64,000 bases of DNA from Phormidesmis priestleyi Ana (GTDB taxonomy: Bacteria > Cyanobacteriota > Cyanobacteriia > Phormidesmidales > Phormidesmidaceae): assembly GCA_001314865.1 (NCBI GenBank), contig LJZR01000003.1, positions 140,463 to 204,462 on the forward strand, written 5' to 3'. This document shows, piece after piece, positions 16,394 through 24,781 of this stretch; the stretch's first letter is position 1; every line of letters starts with the position of its first letter. The notes under the pieces are model-generated. The model was not told the origin of the DNA, did not search any database, and saw only the letters and a list, made by a program, of their open reading frames with translations. Both the position numbers and the translations under genes were made by a program.

Positions 16394-17515
16394 CTAAAGC
16401 TTGACCTGTACCCAAGCTCCGCTTTGATTCATTGAACTCGATAGCGCCACCAATACAGCGACTAACTCAGTCCCCGTGTGTCCTGATGAAATCGCCGATT
16501 GTGCTGTTTCACTCGTGCCTTCTACACTCGTGCATTCTACAAAATGATCGCACAGGTTTTTTAAGGGCTCCGTTTGTGAGACCTCAATAGGCTGAGTGGC
16601 TAGGCGTTGCGGTGTGAACCAGCCATCTTGCTGGCTAAAGTCCCCCTTTTGTTGGGTTAAAGGACTTTTGGGGTTCATCTCATCAAAAATGAGCGTGCCT
16701 CTATCACCTACGATGCAAAGTCTTCTTTGCTTATCTGGATTGGCCCAGCAGAGGTGGAGTGTGGCTTGGAAGCCGCTGGGATATTGCAAGCGGCACCACA
16801 CGACATCGGCGAGGCCGTTGGGTGAGAGCGGTGCGGTGACCTTGGGTTGGAGCCAGCTGCTGCCTTGAGCCTGCACTTGCTCAGGGTGCTCTCCTAACCA
16901 ATGGTTGAAGATAGAGATGTCGTGGATGGCTAAGTCCCAGAGGGCATCGACATCGCGGCGGACGGGGCCGAGGTGGGTGCGAGTGGCGTAGCCGTAGCGG
17001 AGGGAACCTAGCTGAGGAAGGACGGTTTTGCCAGTGGTGACGGCGCTGTGAAAAAGGTAGGTGTGGTCAATGACGAGCTGACGCTGTTTTGCTTGGGCTA
17101 GCTTGCATAGGGATTGGGCACTGGCGACATCTAGAGTGAGGGGTTTTTCAGCGAGGACATGCAAGCCTTGGTGTAGAGCGGCTTTGATAAGGTCGTAGTG
17201 GGTTGCGGCTGGGGTTGCGATCGCACAACCTCTGAGCCCTGTCAACGCCATTGCTTCCTGCCAGTCAGTCATTAGCGCCACCGAATCATCTAGCTCTGGG
17301 GCAATGGCCTCTAACCTGGCCTGCGAAGCCTCCACCACCGCGCGCAGCCGAATTTGTGGATGCGCCTTAAAGTTGCGCAGCAAATGCGTTCCCCAACGAC
17401 CCGCGCCAAATAGCGCAATTTCAATCGGTTTTCTAGGCGATTTTCTGGGCAATTTTCTGGGCAGTTTTCTAGGCGTTGGTTTTCTAGGGGGCAGTTGGCT
17501 AGACGTCGGTATCAT
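16394..17515 (-). CDS. Gfo/Idh/MocA family oxidoreductase
   Basis: 373 residues. NAD(P)-binding FGAGRWGTHLL near residue 36 and the EKPL motif (HVLAEKPLTLD) define the family; the C-terminal domain has the usual open sheet. The first ~30 residues are an odd basic repeat (PRKLPRK, PRKSPRK) encoded by a 12-bp tandem repeat at about 17440-17480, and the true start could be the methionine-free region nearer IEIALFGAG. Substrate unknown; members oxidise or reduce sugars. The gene stands next to RNase III but probably has no functional tie to it. Confidence 0.88.
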   Translation of the reverse strand: MIPTSSQLPPRKPTPRKLPRKLPRKSPRKPIEIALFGAGRWGTHLLRNFKAHPQIRLRAVVEASQARLEAIAPELDDSVALMTDWQEAMALTGLRGCAIATPAATHYDLIKAALHQGLHVLAEKPLTLDVASAQSLCKLAQAKQRQLVIDHTYLFHSAVTTGKTVLPQLGSLRYGYATRTHLGPVRRDVDALWDLAIHDISIFNHWLGEHPEQVQAQGSSWLQPKVTAPLSPNGLADVVWCRLQYPSGFQATLHLCWANPDKQRRLCIVGDRGTLIFDEMNPKSPLTQQKGDFSQQDGWFTPQRLATQPIEVSQTEPLKNLCDHFVECTSVEGTSETAQSAISSGHTGTELVAVLVALSSSMNQSGAWVQVKL

Positions 17516-17551
17516 GAGCTTTAGAATCGGGCCATTTAGATTGACTGCTCG

Positions 17552-17591
17552 TTAAGAGGTACCGCTCAAGATGTACCGCTAAGAGGCCCGC
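17552..17591. repeat. 14-bp tandem repeat x3 over the RNase III stop codon
   Basis: Degenerate copies TTAAGAGGTACCGC, TCAAGATGTACCGC and TAAGAGGCCCGC (12 bp). The minus-strand stop (17581-17579) is at the junction of copies two and three. Confidence 0.75.
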
Positions 17592-18427
17592 TTAATTTCG
17601 GATGCTGATGACATTGATTTGTCTTTCTCAATCGCTTGCTGGAGGCCGCTAAGAGCTGTTTTGGCCGCTGCCTGCTCAGCCATTTTGATCGACCCGCCTT
17701 TGCCTTCGCCCCACAGCTTGGCTTGAAACCAAACCTGGGCAAAAAAGCGTTCGTTATCGCCATGCACCTGGCTGATCTCTTGAGATTTGTAGACTGGTAA
17801 GGCTTTGTAGTGCTGCTGGGTGAGTTCTTGCAAAGCGGCTTTGTAGTTTTGCTTAGCAGGGTCTCCCTGGAGCTGACTGGTCAGGCGCTCAAAGTGATTG
17901 TCTAACCAAGGGCGAACTAGGCTAAGATTGCCCGTGCTCAGATACAGTGCGCCGATAATGGCTTCTAGTGCGTCGGCCAAGCGAGAGTCTGATCCGGCCT
18001 TGTCGCCGTGAGCGCTTTTAGACAGCTGGAGGTAGCGGCTGAGATGGTAGTGTTTGGCGATGCTGGCAAGAACGCGATCGCTCACAATGTGCGATCGCAC
18101 TGCCGACATCTCTCCCAGCGCCATTTTTGGATCGCGCTCCATCAAAAACTCAGCCGCCGCCAGTCGCAGCGCTGCATCACCCAAAAACTCTAGCTCTTCA
18201 TTATTGGCCTCAGCTGAGCTAGAAATATCTACCAGCGCCAGCTTAAGCAAATCAGGCGGAACCGCCGCACTCGGCACACCTAGCTGACTGAGTAGCGACG
18301 ATAAATCGGACTCTGTAGCAGGGTTATGATCCTTTTTAGGCTGAGCGTTAAGCTGGGATTTGATTGAGGATTTAATTGGAGATTTGATCTGGGGTTTCGG
18401 CCTTTGGGGCTTTGGGGCACTCGTCAT
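17579..18427 (-). CDS. rnc: Ribonuclease III
   Basis: 282 residues. The RNase III domain carries the signature ELEFLGDAALRL and the second acidic motif ADALEAIIGALYL, so the metal-binding Glu/Asp residues are in place. A double-stranded-RNA-binding domain follows (YKAALQELTQQH through the GSIKMAEQAAAKTAL end). The N-terminal ~50 residues are low-complexity Lys/Pro/Ser. It cuts double-stranded RNA in rRNA and mRNA processing. The ATG at 18427 is only ~25 bp from the 3' end of rnpB on the same strand, so the two may be co-transcribed. Many cyanobacteria carry more than one RNase III. Confidence 0.88.
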   Translation of the reverse strand: MTSAPKPQRPKPQIKSPIKSSIKSQLNAQPKKDHNPATESDLSSLLSQLGVPSAAVPPDLLKLALVDISSSAEANNEELEFLGDAALRLAAAEFLMERDPKMALGEMSAVRSHIVSDRVLASIAKHYHLSRYLQLSKSAHGDKAGSDSRLADALEAIIGALYLSTGNLSLVRPWLDNHFERLTSQLQGDPAKQNYKAALQELTQQHYKALPVYKSQEISQVHGDNERFFAQVWFQAKLWGEGKGGSIKMAEQAAAKTALSGLQQAIEKDKSMSSASEIKRAS

Positions 18428-18449
18428 TGCAGCAATGCGTGAAAATAGA

Positions 18450-18854
18450 GGTAGAGCTGGACCTAAGCCGGGTTCTGTTCCTATTGGGCTTTTTAAAAAG
18501 CCTATAGGGTGGTTATCTATCTGGGACGCCTGTTACCAGACGCCTCTAGCGGCGCGCTTTGTCGGAGCTGGTAAAAAGCCAACCGTCACTCCTATGGCCT
18601 TGCACCCAACCGGGGTTTACCTGGCCAGCACCTCTCGATGCTGCCGGTGCGCTCTTACCGCACCTTTGCACCCTTACTCGTAGAAGTCAGAAGTGTTAGC
18701 CTTCATCCTTCCCGTTAGCGGTATGTTTCTGTGGCACTCTCCTCACGGTCGCCCGCACTGGGCGTTACCCAGCAAGTTTGGCTTTTGGGGAGCCCGGACT
18801 TTCCTCAAAGATGTAGGCGATGCCTGAATCTTTGCAACCACTGAGCCAGCTCTA
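18450..18854 (-). ncRNA. rnpB: RNase P RNA
   Basis: The minus strand shows the conserved RNase P RNA blocks: GAGGAAAGTCCGGGCTCC near the 5' end, ACAGAAACATACCGC, AGGTAAACCCC, and the 3' ACAGAACCCGGCTTA. The ends pair as helix P1 (GAGCTGG at about 18852-18846 with CCAGCTC at 18460-18454). The length of about 405 nt fits a type A cyanobacterial RNA, the catalytic part that trims tRNA 5' leaders. A TAATAC -10 element lies at 18863-18858. Exact ends are estimates from the P1 pairing. Confidence 0.95.
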
Positions 18855-18893
18855 TAAGTATTAGTGTAAGCTACTCGCCGCCTCTCTAAATTA

Positions 18894-18953
18894 CCGCTCT
18901 ACTTTTTGCCGCTCTACTTTTTGCCGCTCTACTTTTTGCCGCTCTACTTTTTG
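18894..18953. repeat. 15-bp tandem repeat x4 after a stop codon
   Basis: Four exact copies of CCGCTCTACTTTTTG. The next stretch, CCTCGTTACTTTTC, is a decayed fifth copy and holds the stop of the minus-strand gene (18961-18959). The array lies between that gene and the rnpB promoter. Confidence 0.92.
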
Positions 18954-18958
18954 CCTCG

Positions 18959-19897
18959 TTACTTTTCTTCTTTAGGCCGACTCCCCCAAAACCAATTGCC
19001 CCGCGAAGGACGGCGACGGCCAAAGTTTCGAAGCCACCAGCGCATCGGCGGAAAAGCCGGTTTATCAACTTTTATTTTCATTTTAAAAATGAACGGTATT
19101 AGCAGACTAACGCTTTCATGATCTGGCGCTGTTCGGTGCTTCATGCTAACCATCAAATCAAGCGCATATAGGGCTTGAATGTTCTCTTCCCCTGAGGTCG
19201 GATCGGTGGGCTTTGCCATGCCGATACGTTCTTCTAAATTAATTACGGGCTGTATAGGCGTTTGTAACAGCCCGCTGTCGGGGTTGCGGTTGTATCTGCT
19301 TTCGGTAGTGATGTTAGAGGACACTGTCATCCCTGGATTGATAAAAGTAGGAACCTGGCTGCGAGACAAGTCCACCGGAATATTAGGCGTGTTACGCACG
19401 ACCCGATTGCCCTGACCAAACATTTCGATTGAGCTACGATCCCAGTTCACGCACACCTGCATATCTGCGGTGTCATTGTTGATAAACACTGAAATGAACT
19501 TGATTGGTGGCTTCATCGGCATCAGATTGGTCGGTGCAATTCTGATGATAATTTTGGGGTGAAGATATTCCTGAAGCGCCTTGTCGCTCATTTTTAGCGC
19601 CTTTTGTAGCTCTCTGTCTTTTGGAGAAGAGGGAAGCTCTGTGTCTGCATCAAATATCAGCGATAGCGCTGGACGCTTGACTTTTTTGTCTTTACCGAAG
19701 CTCTTGTACTCAACGCGAGCGGTGATATTTCGCCCGCCTGGCTGCATAGATAGCTGAGCCTGCGTTTGCTTTTCCAACGTGCTGTCTTCAACAAAAATTT
19801 CGACCTTGTCTTCTAGTTCATCTTCTAGCGACAAAGACATCTGATACAGCACGTATAAGACGACTAAAATATAGATCGTAATTAGCAGCGTATCCAT
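18959..19897 (-). CDS. Membrane-anchored hypothetical protein
   Basis: 312 residues with one N-terminal helix (LLITIYILVVLYVLYQMSLS) and a long hydrophilic, beta-rich region. Segments such as KIIIRIAPTNLMPMKP, FISVFINNDTADMQVCVNWDRSSIE and LEERIGMAKPTDPTSGEE show no catalytic pattern. I do not recognise the family; it looks like a conserved cyanobacterial protein facing one side of the membrane. It is alone in its transcription unit, 92 bp upstream of rnpB on the same strand direction. Confidence 0.7.
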   Translation of the reverse strand: MDTLLITIYILVVLYVLYQMSLSLEDELEDKVEIFVEDSTLEKQTQAQLSMQPGGRNITARVEYKSFGKDKKVKRPALSLIFDADTELPSSPKDRELQKALKMSDKALQEYLHPKIIIRIAPTNLMPMKPPIKFISVFINNDTADMQVCVNWDRSSIEMFGQGNRVVRNTPNIPVDLSRSQVPTFINPGMTVSSNITTESRYNRNPDSGLLQTPIQPVINLEERIGMAKPTDPTSGEENIQALYALDLMVSMKHRTAPDHESVSLLIPFIFKMKIKVDKPAFPPMRWWLRNFGRRRPSRGNWFWGSRPKEEK

Positions 19898-19985
19898 AAA
19901 CTTAAAGTCAGCGCCCGAGCTTAAGGCAGCGGCTGTCAGGGCAATAAATTGCTATAGCTTACACCTTTGAAGTCAATGAGATTCG

Positions 19986-20023
19986 CTAGGCAATAATTTT
20001 GCTAGGGAATGACTAGGCAATGA
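19986..20023. repeat. 11-bp tandem repeat over the methylase stop codon
   Basis: CTAGGGAATGA (20002-20012) and CTAGGCAATGA (20013-20023) in tandem, with CTAGGCAATAATTTTG (19986-20001) as a longer third copy. The minus-strand stop is the CTA at 20015-20013. Confidence 0.8.
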
Positions 20024-20858
20024 TCAGAACTTCGGTGATTTTGCCGCGTTTGCTGGCTTTAGAGTTGATAGAACGCGCTGCTGTAATGGTTTTAATATCA
20101 AAGCCGCTATACAGTTCGCGGATGAAGGCGCAGTCGGAGTTGGAGGCGAGTACTTTGACTTTTTGCTGGGCGAGCTGGGCGATCGCCTCTTTCAATGCGG
20201 TTTGTTGCGGCTCGGCAAATGAGTAGCGGCTGTAGGCTGTGAACTTGCTGGTATCGCTGAGCGGATGATAGGGCGGATCGAAGTAGACGAAGTCTTGAGG
20301 GGTGGTGGCACGCGCGAGCACCGTTGAGAAGGGTCGCGTTGAGATCTCAGCGATTTGTAGCGCGGCAGAGGCAGGGCGTAGCAAGTCGGGCGCGCAGATT
20401 TTAGGACTTTTGTAGCGCCCGATGGGGACGTTGAAAAATCCTTTTGAATTTTCGCGGTAGAGGCCGTTGTAGCAGGTTTTGTTGAGATAGATAAAGCGAG
20501 CGGCTTTTTGCACGGGGTCGGTTGGTTGCTGCGATCGCACGCTGTAATAATGCGTTTCGCAGTGGTCGGCCTGATGCGCGTTTAGCTGCTGAATGAGGTC
20601 TTCTACGCGATCGCGCACGCACTGATATACATTCACCAATTCAGGATTAACGTCGCTTAAATACGCTGTTTTTCCTTGTGCCCTCAGCTGCGCCGACAGA
20701 TAAAAAAACAGCGCCCCACCGCCCAAAAACGGTTCGTGATAGCGCTCAAAATCGCTGGGTAAAAAGGGTTTGTACTGTTCGATGAGCCTGGTCTTTCCAC
20801 CCGCCCATTTTATGAACGGACGGGCGATCGCGATCGAGTGATGTAATGAGCTATTCAG
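20013..20858 (-). CDS. Dam-type DNA adenine methylase, no canonical start codon
   Basis: N6-adenine methylase of the D12 class. SAM-binding motif FIKWAGGK is encoded at about 20816-20793 and catalytic motif DPPY lies near 20280. The frame is open from the TGA just above ~20905, but between it and the FIKWAGGK motif there is no ATG, GTG or TTG. The first TTG (20726) is past motif I and would remove the cofactor site. Possible starts are CTG at 20858, or ATA at 20888. I annotate from CTG 20858 as a guess. The target is presumably GATC-like, which would overlap HIP1 (GCGATCGC) sites. Confidence 0.75.
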   Translation of the reverse strand: MNSSLHHSIAIARPFIKWAGGKTRLIEQYKPFLPSDFERYHEPFLGGGALFFYLSAQLRAQGKTAYLSDVNPELVNVYQCVRDRVEDLIQQLNAHQADHCETHYYSVRSQQPTDPVQKAARFIYLNKTCYNGLYRENSKGFFNVPIGRYKSPKICAPDLLRPASAALQIAEISTRPFSTVLARATTPQDFVYFDPPYHPLSDTSKFTAYSRYSFAEPQQTALKEAIAQLAQQKVKVLASNSDCAFIRELYSGFDIKTITAARSINSKASKRGKITEVLIIA

Positions 20859-21158
20859 CGGTCTGTCCAGAGGTCTTAGGTCTTCTATTAAGATGGGTCG
20901 TCAGACATGGGTCATCAGACATGGGTCAAAAGAGTGTCGGCGAGCGGCGAATGAGAACGAATACAAAGGCTCCGTCCTATCTCATCCGTTACATCAGTGG
21001 GTCGCTAGTGGGTCGCTAGTAGGTCGCTAGCAGGTTGCTTTGGTTACACAGGATGATTATCCTTTGCGGTAGGATATCAATGCGGTTAAACATCGGGGTT
21101 TATACAGCTCGTTTACAATACCGTTTTACTTGACTATAGCGACTTATACGCCGAGACC
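20859..21158. other. Divergent gap with two short tandem arrays
   Basis: 300 bp between the methylase and DUF751, transcribed away from each other. It holds three ~14-bp copies of GACATGGGTCATCA type (about 20892-20932) and four 11-bp copies of GTGGGTCGCTA type (20997-21038). Promoters for both genes must lie here; none is clear. Confidence 0.6.
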
Positions 21159-21356
21159 ATGCAAGAATTCTTTGACAACGTTTCTCGATATCCTCGCTAC
21201 TTGATCAGTTTTACCTATGGCATTTTTTACAACGCGATTGAGCCACTGGTGCCCCTGTTGAAAAAGCCTTCGACGGCGATTCTACTCATCAGCGCTGTGA
21301 TTGCCGCTTTTATGGGTCTTACCTTTACGCTTAGGGCCATGCTAGGGCTTGTGTAG
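21159..21356 (+). CDS. DUF751 family protein
   Basis: 65 residues, with one or two membrane helices and the ending ALRAMLGL-like LTFTLRAMLGLV. The start QEFFDNVSRYPRYLISF matches the small cyanobacterial/plastid DUF751 family. It precedes rbfA by 90 bp, an order widely kept in cyanobacteria. Function unknown. Confidence 0.85.
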   Translation: MQEFFDNVSRYPRYLISFTYGIFYNAIEPLVPLLKKPSTAILLISAVIAAFMGLTFTLRAMLGLV

Positions 21357-21446
21357 CTGGTTCCCCTGTGCTTTTCCGGCCCTCGGAATAAGCTAAAGAA
21401 CAGCTCACAACTCCCCCCTTGTTTCAACTATTTTTTTTAAACTCCT

Positions 21447-21842
21447 ATGGCTACTAGCAGACGAGTTGCGCGAGTCTCGGCCACGATTAAGCGCGAAGTG
21501 AGCCAGATGCTCATTAATGGCATCAAAGACGACCGGGTGGGCGCTGGCTTGGTGAGCATTACCGATGTCGATGTGGCTGGCGACTTGCAGCATGCCAAAA
21601 TTTTTGTCAGCATTTACGGCACCGACGAAGCCAAGGCTGAAACGATGGAAGGGCTCAAGGCTGCTCAGGGCTATGTGCGCCGGGAGCTAGGGCAAAGAAT
21701 GAAGCTGCGCCGCACGCCAGAAGTCACTTTTACCGAAGATCGCTCGTTTGACCGAGCCGTGAATGTGCTCAATGTGCTCAATCAAATTACAGCTGAGCAA
21801 AAAGCAGGCAACTCTATCAATGCTCAAGATATAGAAGATTGA
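21447..21842 (+). CDS. rbfA: Ribosome-binding factor A
   Basis: 131 residues, full length. [17 protein letters not shown] at the start and the KH-like core with [10 protein letters not shown] and [18 protein letters not shown] are diagnostic. RbfA binds the 30S subunit and helps mature the 16S rRNA 5' end, important in the cold. It is followed after 4 bp by the GH3 gene, so the two are very likely one transcript. Confidence 0.95.
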   Translation: MATSRRVARVSATIKREVSQMLINGIKDDRVGAGLVSITDVDVAGDLQHAKIFVSIYGTDEAKAETMEGLKAAQGYVRRELGQRMKLRRTPEVTFTEDRSFDRAVNVLNVLNQITAEQKAGNSINAQDIED

Positions 21843-21846
21843 GCGC

Positions 21847-23544
21847 ATGATCGCGACCCCTCGATTACCTAGCCCTGAAAGCTTGAGTCTGGCTGAGCAG
21901 GTTGCTCAGATGGTGGTAGTTCGGACGACCGGTCACCTGTTTGACCATGAGGTGGAATATCCGCAGTGGGAATCTACGAACGCGCAGCTAGAGAAGTATC
22001 TGGCGTTGGGCGTTGGTGGGGTGATTTTGCTGGGCGGTAGTGCGGCTGAGGTCGGTGTGCGGACGCAGCAGCTTCAGTCGCTGGCCAAGTATCCACTGCT
22101 GATGGCCGCTGATATTGAAGAAGGGGTGGGTCAGCGATTTAGCGGGGCGACTTGGTTTGCCCCACCGATGGCTCTTGGTGAGATTGCCCGTAAGAACTTG
22201 CCTTTGGCGCTAGATTTGGCGGGCCAAATGGGACGGGCGATCGCACAAGAGGCGATCGCCATCGGCCTAAACTGGCTGCTCGCACCTGTAGTTGATGTCA
22301 ACAATAATCCTGCTAACCCGGTGATTAACGTCCGCGCCTTTGGCGAAACGGCTGACATTGTCGCTCAGCTCACGAGCGCTTTTATTGCTGGAACCAAAAA
22401 GTTTCCGGTATTGACCTCGGCCAAGCATTTTCCGGGGCATGGCGATACGGATATGGACTCTCACCTTCAGCTGCCGGTGGTTAATCACGGCTTTGAGCGG
22501 TTGCAGGCGTTAGAACTGGTGCCTTTTGAGCGGGCGATCGCAGCCGGTGTAGATAGCATTATGACCGCTCATCTTCAGCTACCCAATATTGACCCTGACT
22601 TTCCGGCGACGCTCTCGCCAGTCACCCTGAGTGGTCTGCTGCGTCAGGATATGGGCTTTGGCGGCCTGATTGTGACGGATGCGCTGGTGATGGGTGGTAT
22701 TACTCAGCAGTATGGCGCAGCCGAAGCCGCGGTGCTGGCTGTAGCCGCAGGGGCTGATGTGTTGCTGATGCCAGGAGATGTGGAAGGGGCGATCGCGGCG
22801 GTGTGCGAAGCCGTCGAGTCGGGGCGAATTGCGGCAACGGCCATTTTGCAGGCTGTCGAGCGCATTTGGCGAGCCAAGCACAAAATCGCTGACCTGCCAG
22901 TGACTGACTCGTTTTCTCAACATGCTTGGCAGCAGCAGGCCGTGCCGCCCGTGCAGATAGAGAAAATCGCGACCGATCACAATCGCGCGATCGCCCAAGA
23001 AATTTTACGCACTTCCCAGCAGGTCAGCCATGCGCCGAGTCAGTCATTAAGTCAGGCAATTAGCGCCCCGCTGATTCCGGGTCAAAATCTAGTGCTCGTA
23101 GACGATGTATTGCACTGCCCGTTTTTAGGCCGAACCGCCCCAGCGGTGACCCTGCCGACGCGTTTGGGCTATGCTCTTCGGCTAGTAGACAATCGCAGCG
23201 CGGATATAAACCGGTTAGATACAACGTTAGATACAACGTTAGATACAACGGCAACAACGCTAGTTCAGCTCTTTATTCGCGGTAATCCCTTTCGCAGTGG
23301 ACAGGGGTTGACCGATATTGCCATCCAGTATATTCGGGCGCTGGGCTCCCAGGTCCAGGCTGTTGTGATCTACGGGAGCCCTTACGTATGGCACCAAATT
23401 CAGGATCTGCTGCCAGCAGGCACACCATGTGTGTTTACCTACGGACAGATGAAAGAGGCCCAGGCGATCGCGCTTCAACCTCTGCTGACGCCTACAGCCG
23501 GGTTAGAGAGCCTACAGGCTTTGGATAGTAGTTTTACTGATTAA
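21847..23544 (+). CDS. Glycoside hydrolase family 3 protein (NagZ-like)
   Basis: 565 residues. The N-terminal TIM barrel has the NagZ motif KHFPGHGDTDMDSH (~res 191) with the His/Asp pair used as acid/base, and a nucleophile Asp in GLIVTDALVMGG. NagZ removes N-acetylglucosamine from cell-wall fragments during peptidoglycan recycling. A ~200-residue C-terminal domain follows, as in other cyanobacterial GH3 proteins. It includes an LDTTLDTTLDTT run from a 12-bp tandem repeat (23217-23250). The gene starts 4 bp after rbfA. Confidence 0.88.
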   Translation: MIATPRLPSPESLSLAEQVAQMVVVRTTGHLFDHEVEYPQWESTNAQLEKYLALGVGGVILLGGSAAEVGVRTQQLQSLAKYPLLMAADIEEGVGQRFSGATWFAPPMALGEIARKNLPLALDLAGQMGRAIAQEAIAIGLNWLLAPVVDVNNNPANPVINVRAFGETADIVAQLTSAFIAGTKKFPVLTSAKHFPGHGDTDMDSHLQLPVVNHGFERLQALELVPFERAIAAGVDSIMTAHLQLPNIDPDFPATLSPVTLSGLLRQDMGFGGLIVTDALVMGGITQQYGAAEAAVLAVAAGADVLLMPGDVEGAIAAVCEAVESGRIAATAILQAVERIWRAKHKIADLPVTDSFSQHAWQQQAVPPVQIEKIATDHNRAIAQEILRTSQQVSHAPSQSLSQAISAPLIPGQNLVLVDDVLHCPFLGRTAPAVTLPTRLGYALRLVDNRSADINRLDTTLDTTLDTTATTLVQLFIRGNPFRSGQGLTDIAIQYIRALGSQVQAVVIYGSPYVWHQIQDLLPAGTPCVFTYGQMKEAQAIALQPLLTPTAGLESLQALDSSFTD

Positions 23545-23547
23545 CTA

Positions 23548-24324
23548 TCACATTCCCATAATCGAATAGCCAGAATCTACATACACGACCTGTCCGGTAA
23601 TCCCACTTGCCAAGTCACTGCATAAAAATGCAGCGGTATTGCCAACTTCTGTCTGTGTCACGGTGCGACGCAGCGGTGCGACCTCCTCAACATGGTGAAT
23701 CATGTCTAAAATGCCGCCGATGGCAGAAGATGCCAGCGTCCGAATGGGGCCAGCCGAAATGCCGTTAACGCGAATATTCTGTGGCCCTAGGTCAGCAGCT
23801 AGGTAGCGCACGTTCATTTCTAGCGCCGCCTTGGCGATACCCATAACGTTGTAGTTAGGCACCACCCGCACACCGCCTAGGTAGGTGAGGGTCACAATAT
23901 TACCGCCTTCAGGCATCAGGGCTTTAGCGCCTTGCGCTAGCCTCACCAGTGAGTAGGCGCTCACACTGAGGGCAAGATCAAATCCAGCTCGGGAAGTGTC
24001 GCTAAAAGCGCCCGTGAGGTCGTCGCGGTTAGCAAAGGCCAAGCAATGAATGAGGATATCAAAAGTGCCCCACTTTTCTTTGACGGTGCTGAAGAGTTCA
24101 TCGACCTGGGCGTCGTCTTGAACATTACAGGGCAAAAATAGGCTGGGGTTCAGCGGCTCGGTTAAGGTTTTGACTTTGCCCTCGGCGCGGCCTTTGTCAT
24201 CGGGGAGGTACGTGACGCCAATTTCTGCACCTGCTGTGTGAAGCTGCTGGGCAATGCCCCAGGCGATGGAGCGGTTGTTGGCGATGCCGGTTACAAGGGC
24301 TTTTTTTCCGGTCAGATCTAGCAT
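23548..24324 (-). CDS. fabI: Enoyl-[acyl-carrier-protein] reductase (NADH)
   Basis: 258 residues, full length. Divergent SDR with NAD site GIANNRSIAWGIA, and the catalytic Y158-x6-K165 (YNVMGIAK). It performs the last reduction of each fatty-acid elongation cycle and is the target of triclosan-type inhibitors. The stop lies 4 bp from the stop of the convergent GH3 gene. Confidence 0.96.
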   Translation of the reverse strand: MLDLTGKKALVTGIANNRSIAWGIAQQLHTAGAEIGVTYLPDDKGRAEGKVKTLTEPLNPSLFLPCNVQDDAQVDELFSTVKEKWGTFDILIHCLAFANRDDLTGAFSDTSRAGFDLALSVSAYSLVRLAQGAKALMPEGGNIVTLTYLGGVRVVPNYNVMGIAKAALEMNVRYLAADLGPQNIRVNGISAGPIRTLASSAIGGILDMIHHVEEVAPLRRTVTQTEVGNTAAFLCSDLASGITGQVVYVDSGYSIMGM

Positions 24325-24781
24325 GACTCTTTTGGGGGTAATAACGGAGGTTGATACAGGGCAATACAGTTTTGTGCGTCTTTAGTGCGCCATAGGAGCA
24401 TACTGAAAAATGGGGATCACAAGACAGTCCCCCAAATCAATCCTAGTTAATCCTAGTGAATTCTCTGGTCAATCAATCCCTCCGTAAATCCTCGGCTGGT
24501 TCTTTTCATGTCCTTGTCAAACCCTCCGTAAATCCTCGTACATGCAATTTTTGAATGAAAGCCATGCGTTAATAGGGAAGAGATTGTTAGAAAAACTTTG
24601 CGGCTTCAAGCTTTAGGTTAAGTTTGGTATTGAGAGATACAAAACGTTGTTCTGTACATGCGTTTTAGTGGTGTTGGATCTGAGTGATAATTTCCTAACA
24701 ATCCTGTTCTATATCCCTGATAGCAAGCGTACTAGGTTTTTATCGGGTTGTTGATCCCTCCCCCTTTCGGTTTTCAAGTAT
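24325..24781. other. Divergent fabI-ntcA regulatory gap
   Basis: 457 bp. It contains an NtcA box (24627-24640) and a near-exact 22-bp direct repeat starting at 24473 and 24517 (core CCCTCCGTAAATCCTCG) of unknown role. Confidence 0.7.
24627..24640 (+). promoter_or_regulatory. NtcA box upstream of ntcA
   Basis: GTATTGAGAGATAC is a perfect GTA-N8-TAC NtcA site. TTTAGT at 24664-24669 sits at the spacing expected for the -10 element of a class II NtcA promoter (site centred near -41.5). This predicts auto-activation under nitrogen limitation with a start near 24675 and a leader of about 106 nt. Confidence 0.8.

Noticed and set aside
18360-18683. 107-codon plus-strand frame
   Set aside because: It lies antisense inside rnpB and the RNase III start; the conserved RNase P RNA blocks explain the sequence.
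20013-20726. Methylase starting at TTG 20726
   Set aside because: This start would remove the SAM-binding FIKWAGGK motif, which is intact and in frame upstream.
23056-23257. Small minus-strand frame rich in LTLYLT repeats
   Set aside because: It is the antisense reading of the LDTT-coding 12-bp repeat in the GH3 gene.
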